Shown one piece after another: positions 25,531 to 35,300 of a DNA stretch of 64,000 nt; within the stretch, counting starts at the first letter, position 1; the number at the start of each line of letters is the position of its first letter. Below the pieces are notes generated by a model, which saw only the letters and a list, made by a program, of their open reading frames with translations, ran no database searches and was not told where the DNA came from. A program made the translations under genes and the position numbers. The stretch lies in contig CM075773.1 in NCBI GenBank assembly GCA_037974665.1, forward strand, positions 52,676,917 to 52,740,916, given 5' to 3'. Source of the stretch: Ehretia macrophylla (taxonomy: Eukaryota > Streptophyta > Magnoliopsida > Boraginales > Ehretiaceae).

Positions 25531-25953
25531 TTACGTAACAACCCATTCCATACCAAAACGGTGGATTAAGTCCCTCATCATAGAATGATACATGCTAAAT
25601 CGGGAAGAGAAGGTAGAGTTAGCTTCCGAAGGAGACAAGACGGCTGCAATTGTAGAATAAAAGGATGGGCTAGTAAGAGCTTTTTTCCACAGAAGGTACC
25701 CTTTATAAAGGTAACTAAAAGCCATGTTCATACTCGACATGATACCACGCCGAATACATATGGATACCTGCTTGGTTGGCGAATAGATGTTGAGATAATG
25801 GTTTTGTGTCGCGGTAAAACACAGGATTGAGTTAGTGTAAAATAGCAGCGGATATGCAACTGGATTAGGATTATGTATTAGTGCTCTCTGAGGGTAGCTA
25901 CAGTGTCCAATCCAAACTACCAACACAAGCAACAAACAAGACAAGATTTGCAC
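25531..25953 (-). CDS. Unrecognised 140-codon frame (second-longest single open frame listed)
   Basis: The minus-strand frame opens at a GTG; internal ATGs lie well downstream. Its N-terminus is hydrophobic (ILSCLLLVLVVWIGHC), which could form a signal-like or membrane segment. The remainder is Ser/Tyr-rich with no conserved motif. The opposite strand also carries an 81-codon frame over the same bases, so length alone is weak evidence. Confidence 0.2.
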   Translation of the reverse strand: MQILSCLLLVLVVWIGHCSYPQRALIHNPNPVAYPLLFYTNSILCFTATQNHYLNIYSPTKQVSICIRRGIMSSMNMAFSYLYKGYLLWKKALTSPSFYSTIAAVLSPSEANSTFSSRFSMYHSMMRDLIHRFGMEWVVT

Positions 25954-27411
25954 CCTGACCCCCTCTTCCCTCTAGGTGGATGAAAGGTTATGAGCAATTC
26001 TTCTCTTGTTGAGCCAATATCTCTAACATCTTTTGCTGAGAAAATTAGGTATCCACAGAGGAGAGAGGTGAACGGCCCTCGTGCCTAAGCGCTTATCCTG
26101 CCTTAAAGCGAGGAAAGAAGAATACTAAAAAAAGCCAAAGACCGAGGGTATAAGGAGAAGTTCTTAGATATGGGTCCAGTGATTTTTTTTTCTCTTTAGT
26201 CCATGCTTTCTCTTTGAGAGATTGCCTTCCCTAGGGTTTGAGTTGAAGTTGGATAAGGATTGGAGTTAGATTACCTTAAAAGGTAGGAGTTTGTGAAAGC
26301 CATTGAGCAAGGGAGTTTTCAATCCAGATAGAAAGTCAAATTGAGTGAGCAAGCTTGTTGAGTCTGTGATAAAGGCAGTTTGAAAGCAATACATTTATTT
26401 GGAGTTTCCTTCTAGGAAAAAAACCTTCTCTTAGGTGCGGAAGTACTCTTTCTAATGCATGATAAGAAGAGTCAGTATCAAAAAGTGCCTCTCCCTCTCT
26501 TCTGTATGTAAGGGCAAAAAAAAGCGTATTCTACCTAGCTGACTTCTTTTCTTTTCCTCTTGGGTTGCCTAGGCCATCTAGGGCCAGATTGAATTTTCTA
26601 GTTGCATGCAGGCCAGTTTCCTTCGCTGAATTGGAAAGTCTAAGTAAGGAAAGTCATCAGGGAGGGAATTTATACCAGTAGTAGACCTATCTTAGCCATC
26701 CCGCAGTTTTCCTTTTGTTGGCTGGGGCTTGGTTGACACCCTCTGGAGAGGCAGTTCCTATTGATTTCAGGCCAGTTGATGCCTGTGTGAGCTAGATTCC
26801 TCAGCATGAAAAGGAGTCAGTTTAAGAGTAGAAACAAGAGGACAGCTTGGAGCAGGGATCAATTTCATCCATTTTGGCAGGTGCTTACTGACTGGATACC
26901 TTAATTGCTTCGAAGTAGGCTGGGTCGCCTTTTTCTGAGTATAAAATAAACACTTCAGACAAGGGAACATCAGTTTCAACTAGGCCAGCAGTTCCTAGGC
27001 CAGTTTCAGCGGATTGGCTGGTTGGTAGGGAAGGAAGGCTAGCTGTTGGATTCGAGTACGGAGTTGAAGCAATAGTTACCACCACCGCCCTTGTTTTAGA
27101 CCAAACCATTGATGGAGCCAGCAAAGCAAATAGAAAGTTATTAGCTCGTTGATCTTTGATTCGAGAGTCTTCCCGGCTGGCCTATATAGTTTAACCCCTG
27201 AGCGCTAATCTATCAAGATCATAGCTAAGAAAGAAGCTCCCCGGCTATCCACTTATTGTAGTAATCAAGCTCGGTCAGACTGAGACTGAGGGACTATTGA
27301 CCCGATGGTTTGTGAGTTGCGTGCCTTCCTATGGACCTATGCCCTTATACGACAAATTATTCCTGCTTCAAGGAGAGGTTCAAATAGATTCTTCACTTCA
27401 ACAGTTGATCC
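25954..27411. other. Spacer, no gene recognised
   Basis: Short overlapping minus-strand frames at 26767-27124 show no motif. Nothing else was seen. Confidence 0.45.
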
Positions 27412-27416
27412 CTGTA

Positions 27417-27575
27417 ACTAGAAATTTCATAAGAGAATAAAGTATAGCCGTAGAAAAGAATTTGATTTAAGGCTTTTTTCCTTGCCTTCCTCACTGACTG
27501 GAGCCAAGCAATGAGAAAGCGTCTATTCATGTTAGGGTGAAGGAGGCTTGTACTTTCATCGAGATTGGCTTGGTG
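27417..27575 (+). repeat. Diverged repeat, copy A (promoter-like block)
   Basis: Two boxes are shared with 61447-61562: AACTAGAAATTTCATAAGAG with its A/T-rich continuation, and TTTCATCGAGATTGGCTTGG followed by TGT. The second box lies about 126 bases after the first here and about 80 in the other copy, so an insertion or deletion separates them. Confidence 0.6.
27418..27436 (+). promoter_or_regulatory. Candidate dicot-type mitochondrial promoter
   Basis: CATAAGAGA at 27428-27436 is an exact match to the conserved nonanucleotide CRTAAGAGA of dicot mitochondrial promoters, and it is preceded by an A/T-rich box (CTAGAAATTT), as in known examples. The trnfM lies 260 bases downstream on the same strand and could be served by it. 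The motif also lies within a block duplicated at 61.4 kb. Transcription itself is not shown by the sequence. Confidence 0.5.
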
Positions 27576-27696
27576 TGAAATGTACCTCATCGAACAAGCA
27601 AGGGGCGCGAAAGCCGTTGCGCTAACGCGCATCCGCTGGATACAAGATCAAAAAGAAAGCATTGTATTCCAAGCCCAAAAGGACCAAGAAGGATGA

Positions 27697-27770
27697 ATCA
27701 GGGTAGAGGAATTGGTCAACTCATCAGGCTCATGACCTAAAGATATTAGGTTCGAATCCTGTCCCTGCCT
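27697..27770 (+). tRNA. trnfM-CAU: trnfM-CAU, native mitochondrial type, partly degenerate
   Basis: This initiator-type tRNA reads across 74 bases like angiosperm mitochondrial trnfM: GGGTAGAGGAATTGGTCAAC (D arm), TCAGGCTCATGACCT (anticodon loop with CAT) and GGTTCGAATCCTGTCCCTGC (T arm and acceptor 3' strand). It is not the plastid trnfM sequence. Compared with the usual mitochondrial gene it has changes in the 5' acceptor strand, and base pairs are lost at the bottom of the anticodon stem and the start of the T stem. It may therefore be a decayed second copy, with the working gene elsewhere in the genome. A CATAAGAGA promoter-like motif lies upstream. Its trailer AATCAGTGG recurs at 16010-16018. 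Confidence 0.75.
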
Positions 27771-28693
27771 AATCAGTGGTATTCTCACGGGCCGAAGTGA
27801 AAAGCTCGGCAACCTATTCTTTCTGGTAAGTATTCTACAATATTACTAAACTGGTTTGGCAGTTGTGATTTCGAGACCCTTTATGATAGTTTCCGTTTAG
27901 CGTTCGAGTCCTTGGAATCAAGCTCAAGCTGGATCGAAGACTCTTTTGGCATCAACCTTCTCCTAGAACCGAAACCTTGATCCGCAGCTGAAGTAGCCTT
28001 ATCAAACTTTCGCCCACAAAACGCAGCCATAGAAGTAGAGCACGGGGTCTTGAAGCCCAACTCAACTAGCTCATGACTACCACCATAACTCAACCCTGGT
28101 ACGCAAGAATTTGGAAAGTGCTGTGAGTGTTGTCCACTACCGTCAAACTCTACATCACGAACTTTTCGAACTCAGAGTCATGGAGCTAAAAAAGGATTTC
28201 AATGAAAAACTTTTCAATAGGCTGAAAAGATTTTAAATGTTTCGCCTTACGGCGATATTCGACGAGAAGCATTATACTTTATTGAAGATAAGGTCAAACC
28301 CATAAGTTCTATGCAACATGGTTTCCAACGAAATATATTATAAGAAAAGCTTAGCCACTTCTTTCGAGATATCGAAGAAAAGGGGGTTAACGCTTCCATA
28401 TACAAAGATTTCTATGCGCACTTCACTGATGAGGAATTCCGTCGGTTAATTGACCCAAAAGACTAACTTAGAGTTCCTCATCGGTGACCGAAGAGTCTTT
28501 AGACTTGTAGGGGATTACCCGGAGAAGTGATAAACTTGAAAAGGGCATTCTAAAAAATTACACCAGCTACAGCAGTAGTAGAAGATTAGCCTTAGGAGTG
28601 AGTCCCGCGACGTAACCAACATCTTCGACACCGCTGAGGGAAGGGACATCGATTGTTTGATGAACCCTAGACAAAATCAAACCCTGTCATGAA
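27771..28693. other. Spacer with a short coding-like stretch
   Basis: Around 28300-28465 on the plus strand a frame reads FFRDIEEKGVNASIYKDFYA followed by HFTDEEFRRLIDPKD and a stop. It looks protein-like but has no start and matches nothing I can name. Confidence 0.3.
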
Positions 28694-28740
28694 GAAAGCC
28701 GTGTGTTATACAAAGGTTGCTCCTGAAACAGTGGGGGGAA
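28694..28740 (+). other. Possible group II intron domain V remnant
   Basis: AAAGCCGTGTGTTATACAAA followed by GGTTGCTC resembles the 5' strand and apical part of a plant organellar group II intron domain V (usual start GAGCCGT). The matching 3' strand, normally ending near TACGGTTC, is missing, and CTGAAACAGTGGGGGG follows directly. No adjoining exon was identified. This is weak evidence and could be chance. Confidence 0.25.
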
Positions 28741-29459
28741 GACCTGTTAGGGATTGTAGGTAGGTCGGGTAACTACTTTTTGAAAAGACCTTTTTGAGAA
28801 AAAGAATGAATCCCTTGCCCCGATCAAGATGACATTTAATTAACGGTTAGCTAGTCTCTTGGAATCGTTACAGAGATTATCCCCTACCGCGATTCCTCCG
28901 GTGGAGGCGTCTTCTTGCGTTCATCCATGAGGTACTTAGGATCCGATATAAAGACCATCGATCTGCCTTATATTTCCCGGTGGTAGGAAGAACTCCCATA
29001 GGTTTCCTGAAGAACGGAAGGGGCGGATGAAAGCACCTCCGAGCAAGGAAGATTTCAGATAAAGTTAGCTAAACCCCAGAGCCCCTACTCGTTAAACCCG
29101 AAATGCTTACATAAGACATAATCGAGACGGGAAATCTTAACAACAGCAAAAAAAAACCTAAAGGTTTTCTATTCTGTTGGAGTAAGGAAAGCTCACACTG
29201 CAAATAAGATGAAAGTTCCCTTAAAGAGAGCAAAAGAAAACAAGAGCTCTTATTTACTACGATCATCATATCGAAGGCAAGGATTGGTAGATGTAAGAAG
29301 GAAAACTGTTGCTCTTGTAAAGCAAGGTTTTTCAAGTTTCAAAGAAAGGGAAGAAAGGAAAAGTATCTTGCTCGAGTTTCCGTCCTACCAATACCAATAA
29401 AGATATATATTCTGTTATTGAAGAGTCACAAATAAAGTTGAATTTATTGGATCGATATG
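28741..29459. other. Spacer, no gene recognised
   Basis: Overlapping frames of 88 (minus) and 63 (plus) codons at 29069-29400 show nothing recognisable. Confidence 0.4.
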
Positions 29460-29965
29460 TGAAGTAGACCAGTAGCCGGAGATTCCAAGAAGCAAGAACG
29501 GCCCAAGCCAGTATGGATGCACGGATTTTAATCCACCCGCCAAAATATGCCACCCACTGGGCCGAACGTAAAAAGGATTTATGCATGGGACAAGTAGGAG
29601 GGTTCAGCCTACTCACGGGATGAGGTAGTGTAGCCCACCATTCCATAGTATCTCCATGGATGCAGAAGTCAGACATGACATAATTAAAGATACCATATGT
29701 TCAGAGAACCCCACTTTGTCAAGAATATGCTTCAGGAAAGACCCATTTTTCCGATCGTATGCATTCTCAAAATCCACTTTAACAGCCATTCATTGTACTA
29801 GTTTTACCTTTCTTCTTATTAATTCTAAGCTGGCACAATGATGATTTTCTCACTTGCTTGTCTACCAGGGATAAAGTTGCATTGGTTAACTGCCACAAGC
29901 TTCTTCATAATTGGTTTGAACTTGTTAGCAATAAGTTAGCAATGATTTGATTTCCAATCTTTTTT
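29460..29965 (-). mobile_element. LINE (non-LTR) reverse-transcriptase fragment
   Basis: On the minus strand the translation follows the plant L1-type reverse-transcriptase core: ANKFKPIMKKLVAVNQCNFI then PGRQASEKIIIV (family LANRLKP..LV..NQ.(S/A)F(I/V)PGRQ..DNI). AVKVDFENAYDR (family (I)K(I/V)D.EKAYDR) and a block HMVSLIMSCLTSASMEILWN (family .IM.CVSS.S..VLWNG) come next. A weaker continuation, GGLKSVHPYW, reaches to about 29460. Stops and phase changes interrupt it, and there is no YADD catalytic motif, endonuclease, RNase H or poly-A tail. It is a dead nuclear LINE piece imported into this DNA. Confidence 0.85.
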
Positions 29966-30639
29966 ATTTGAGTTGTTTTGCAGTAGCCACTGCGACTTTG
30001 GACGAACCGACTTTAGAGGTCGATCCTGATGAAGTAAATTGATCCAGCCTTAGTAAGTAGAAAAGGCTTCATGGGAGCTTTCTTAACAGCCAGTGGAGTG
30101 ACAGCAGGTTTAACCAAAGAAATTAATTTTTGGTAAATGAATAGTTGAGATTCCATAGGAGATAGGTGGAAAAGGAAGCAACGCTTCTTTTTTTTATGGA
30201 TTAGTGGATTAATTGGCATCTTTTCCCTTCCCATACCCTAGCTGAATCTCTCATCTCAAGAGTCCCCCTGCACCAGCTACATGAGAAGGGCTTTTAGATA
30301 CCCCATCAGAGTCGATTCTAATCCAGTCCACGGTCTGGGTCAATGAACTAGTCTCGTCCCCTTATAAAAGACTACTGGTTCAACCAATCAATCTCTGAAG
30401 TGCAGGTACAGGAGAGGGGGTTACTTCTCGACTAATAAGTGTTAGATTGGAGGGGAACTTCTTTCTCTTCCCCAACTGGGAAACTCATGCCAAGGGAAGA
30501 AGTAGCTACGGTAAACTCTAAACTATCTTTCTTCTTTCACTCATAGCTATCTGACTGTGAGGATTCCCCCTTGTACTCCCCATAGGCTAGGAAATGTTAG
30601 TAATAGGCTCAACTACAAGTCTTGGAGCTAGGCAGCTCA

Positions 30640-31340
30640 GTAAAACAATTAGTTATCACATAATTGGAATTTCTTTGCATTATCTTCAGCAATTCCTCAA
30701 GAAGCAAGATCTTTTTTTATGGGGTTGAGCTCTTTGACAATGAGGTTCAGGTAACCTGAATTACTGAATAACTTGCAAGGTAGTGAACAAATCTTCTCTT
30801 TTGGATTCTTTTATGCACATTATAATCCATATATGAAATTGTCCCCTTGAAGGTCATGTGACTGATATTCACCCCCAAAATACACGTGCAAGAGTATTAT
30901 AACTGAAGGAAAAATAATAATCAGAAAATACAGCATCGTTAGCTGTTTCCAAAAATCATGAAAAGCATAATCCACATTGCCATTCTCTGCTGTTTGCACA
31001 AATATATGCTTTGAATTAACTGCGGTCATGGCTGAGGGTAAACATTTACGCACATACACAAAAAAGATAAACACACACACACATTCGCCCGCACATGTCT
31101 AATTCATGTATACTCATACGTGTATACAGAATAATAGCTTAGATTGGCAGTGTTGCTAAAAAGAGCAGCTATCACCATATTAATGAGATATGGAAATCAA
31201 ATTAAAGTTCGATCAAAGTCTCTGAAAAGTATTTGCCTTAGGAAAGGTTCATATGTATCATCACTCGCAAGAGACTTGTCGTGAAATAATCTGGCTCTTT
31301 TCGGATTTGCTGCCAAGCAAATAAAACAGTTTTTCAAAAT
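30640..31340 (-). other. AT-rich block, probably nuclear-derived, with CA microsatellite
   Basis: This block is markedly more AT-rich than its flanks and includes an (AC)n run at about 31067-31082. On the minus strand 30820-31080 is open; after a pyrimidine-rich tract ending in CAG it reads AVNSKHIFVQTAENGNVDYA followed by a hydrophobic helix (LTMLYFLIIIFPSVIILLHV). That arrangement suggests an intron-exon border of a nuclear gene for a membrane protein, but I do not recognise the protein. Confidence 0.35.
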
Positions 31341-32104
31341 AGAGGTATGCTTCTAGGTTGGGTTGCTATGGGAACTCCTGATTCTTCTTAGTTAGGTTGG
31401 GCGGGACCTCCCCCTTAGCTCAACAAAGGAAGAATCATTCATTCAAGGCAAAGTCCACTTCGCTTCTTTTTCGATGGGGTAAGATAGGCAAATAGAGGAA
31501 TGCCAGATTCTATGAATGAAAACAGCAACCTTACTTCTTTGTATCACACTAAAAGGGTTTCTAGATAAGATAGAAGAAGGGGCCAGGCTGGGAGAAAGGG
31601 GGAGAGAACCACTGCCGTTGCTGGATATGCTAAAAAAATAGAAAATGAAGGGCTCTGGAAAACACCCCTAAAGCCCGAAGACCCGAACATAAGGCTACTT
31701 TATCTGACTACTAAGTGAAAACCTCATAGCATAAGGAAAGATCTAATCTATTTGATAGCAAAGGAATTGGTAGTATGTCTAATATTCTGTTTGTCTGCTC
31801 TATTCGGTCGGAACCATACATTCTGGCCTTGTTGCTTTCTTGCCTTGGTGTTGACTCTATTTATTTATGCATTTATCTGGTAATAGAAGAGGGCGGCTTG
31901 CTTACTGATCTACGACCACCCTTGATAATCGAAATACTTCTATTTGTAGAATAGGTGACTTCCGGATAAGGTTCACCAGAGGATAGAGATTCAAAAGTCA
32001 TAGGTATGTGACGAAGGAACCGGTCATCCCGACATATGTTTGAAAGTGGGGCTAATGGGGCCCAAAAGTCCAGGAACATTTAATTGAAAACTATGAGTCA
32101 TAGG
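31341..32104. other. Spacer, no gene recognised
   Basis: No frame above 70 codons, no RNA gene and no repeat noticed. Confidence 0.45.
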
Positions 32105-32389
32105 ATGGGAGTTGCTGGTGTATTGGGCTCGGCTTTGCTATGTACACAAACTAATGGTTCACTTCTTTGGGAACGAAAGTTTGAAAGTAATCTACGACTA
32201 CCCTGCCCTACCAAGACGGAATAATATGCTCAATTTCTTGATACCATACTTAACCCGAATGGTGAACAAGCCAAGTACTGTGCGACATTGGTTGAGAGAT
32301 TAGGTTGGTATGCGAATAGTAGCATAGTAACTACCGCAGACTTGTTCCACTCTTATGTGCTTTTGTTACACAATCAGGGGAGAGTGTAA
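32105..32389 (+). pseudogene. Interrupted 94-codon ORF with a psbD-like start
   Basis: A frame from ATG at 32105 to TAA at 32389 carries one in-frame TAA at codon 40. Its first 13 residues (MGVAGVLGSALLC) match photosystem II D2 protein (MGVAGVLGAALLC) with one change, and the DNA also follows psbD for about 35 bases, suggesting a plastid-derived seed. After that the reading departs from D2 (TNGSLLWERKFESNLRLPCP, then FLDTILNPNGEQAKYCATLV and TTADLFHSYVLLLHNQGRV) and I do not recognise it. It looks like a chimeric mitochondrial ORF. The psbD match is short and could be fortuitous. Confidence 0.4.
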
Positions 32390-35300
32390 ACGAAAGAAGG
32401 AAGGCGGCCCTCGCTGAAGCGAATCCCTCAGTTCAACTCAAGTTTAGCTATCCTCATTATGCCGAGCTCTTGATTGACTAACATTCAATCTTGCCACTTT
32501 ATACTCATATCCGACAGTTAAGGAGAAAGGTGTCCCGACCTAAGATATCCTTCTAAAGAGGCCACACTAGACATCACTCTAAGAAAAAGTTCCCCTAGAC
32601 CTATGGTCATGTTGTGCAAAATGGATTGCCTCAAATCCTCAAAGATGAGATATTTCTTTATTTACTCGAATCATAGGAACGAATCTACAAGGCAAGGGTG
32701 CTCGTAGATCAGGGAGTGAATGGATCGTCTCCTTTAATACTTTACTAACCTTAGTTAGGTACTGTAAGAAGAGACAATTTAATCTAGTCAACTCTTGCTT
32801 TCTATGGACATATATCGGCTAGAATGCTCCGACGTCAAGTACTCGACAACAGCGATATAGGAAACCATACAATCGAAGGCTAGCAGATAAGGCTTACTGA
32901 TGTATGTTATGTGTGCAAATGTAGCGTCGGTGATAGAGTTAGTGGATGAGGGACTATCTATAGTAAGGGGTCTTTTCTTGCAGAGGGACGTTGGAATGAT
33001 GAAGAGTTGCAATGAAACCATGTTCGAGCTCGAATTGCTTCTCGGGTGGTCCAAACGAAGAGACTAATAGGGGCCTGGCCTAGCTTCTGTGAACGATTCA
33101 GTGGATAATTAGAAATGATGATAAGTGCAGCAAGGCAGTGATTCGGGGGAGACAGTTGGATCCCTTGTTGAGACTCAGTGATGAAATAGAAAGAAAAACA
33201 GTCGGTAGCTAAAAGAAAGTAATCTAAAGAGCGAGATAGAAGCGGATCACTAAAGAGAAAATGTTAACGGGGAGCATACGCAACTAATAGAAAAAAATAA
33301 CTACTAGACTAGTAGTTGAGTGCCCCATTAATCCGGACCATTGTCACTCTAACTGGAAAAAATTAGTCCACGTAGCGGTCTCAACGAAAGAGCTTTATAA
33401 GCGGCATTGATGCAGTTATTGAACCGATTCACTGAGTTGTTCGCCTTTTGATCATACTTGGCAGCTCGTTCTCCTTCGGACCCGTGTCTTTCGTTCGCTC
33501 TATCCAAGCAATGATTACTAGCATGTGTACTAGAGCGGCTGAGTCTTGGGGATAAGGAGTCCTATTCTTTGAGGTATTTACTATGATATCTATATATTCG
33601 GACAGTGCAGCCCTCGATAAGTCGCTGAAAAGAAGAACTAAAGGAATGGAAAGAGGACTGTGCACCGAAGGGGACAACAGAGCAGATGGTGAGCAGCTAA
33701 GAATAGAGCTGGTGATTGATTGCCTTAGGAAGTAGGTCTGTCTTATGAGGGATCAGTATTTGATATAGATAGGAGGATGGTCGTAGATCAGAGGGGAAAG
33801 CCATTAAGGCAGAATGAGACGACCATTTCTTATTCAAAGAAAGGTTTCATTTGCTTCCATAAGACACATGGTTCCGAGCACGAGTAACCTATTTCTCTGA
33901 TGGGAAAACTGTTGTAACCACTACCTGAACAGATTAATCGCTTACTTGAGCTTCCCCGTCCATCCACCCTATTTAGCGCACCGCTTGCTTGAAGCCAGTT
34001 CTTCCTATGTGAAATATTATTCTTTCATTCCCCTCCCCTCCATCGTTCAAATCCATTCCTTTAGGTAATCTCTTTCACTCTTCTTCTTTCTACATGCGAA
34101 AGAACAAGGACCCTCTTTTCATTGAAAATTAGATTGATCATTCCAACAAGAGACGTTAGAAGCACTTTTTCCTTGGGATCTACTAAAATAGAATAGAAAT
34201 GATTGGGTTTACTCGTAACTGGGGATCTTAAATCAAAATCAAAGGGCTTGACCCAGATAGGCACGAACGGACTTTAATTTGTTCACCCTTTTTCTATGCG
34301 AATGCTCGATCTCCTGCTTGTGTTTAATGATCTTAAAACACTTACCTGAAATAAAGGAGGTTCTAGCGAGAGGAGAGCCGAGGCGCGTGGCTCAATGGAA
34401 ATTCAAGTAAAATAAGGGAGAAAGGATGGGATTGACTGCTTGCTTTGAATAGATTAGGTATAACGAGAGGAAAGTCGGTTCATTGGTAGTTCTTTTAATC
34501 ATAGTAGTTGGCGAGCGGTCTTCTTTTATTTAATGGGTGCGATTTTATTGCCTGGTATTTTTAATTAAGATTCATGGATGCTGCAAAAAAAGATCGTAAG
34601 TAAGATACATCTCGTTCTCTTCCTTCGATTGAGAAAAGGTGATTTAGCCTTCACCCCAGAAGTGACTGAACGGGACTTTGGGCGGTATACCCGTCTCCTA
34701 CTATTTAACATTTTGGCTTAGGCTTTCTCTGGCCTGGCTTGGAAGAACTAGGCTTTTCCATTCCCAATGGCTAATTCCAAGGTCGAACTTCTTCGATATG
34801 GTTCTTACCAACCAAACGATTTTATCCCTATGCCCTGCTCCCGCTTGCCTTGCTACGAGACCCAAAAAAGAAATAAGGTAAAGGCCTACCGATTACTATT
34901 TCTTATTAGTAATAATCAATTTAGTTCCCCTAAACTAATAAATTGCACAGCAGCAAGGAGGGTATCTCTTAGCCCTCGTTAGGTAAGGCAGTTCACTCGT
35001 AAGGCAAGGCCTCTATTCATACATTTCTTTTTTGATTCGAAGAATAGCTATCTTTCACAAGCATGATAACTCCATTTAAATTAAAGGGATCCACTAACCC
35101 CATTTGAGTTGGACGACAATAAGGATGTCGGACTCTCCTTTTGAGCTAGGAAATTGACTTCCTGAAGCAACTCAAACGAACTAGCCACTCGTTCTTTCAA
35201 TGGCCTTTTTACCTCTGATGGACCATGAGCTCTGGGCACATATGATTCGTCTGTCAAGACAATCCTCTATGTGACGGGTTACTTCCTATGTCTCGCTGAC

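Noticed and set aside
25585-25830. 81-codon plus frame opposite the 140-codon minus frame
   Set aside because: No motif; it is the antisense of a longer frame, and neither has support beyond length.
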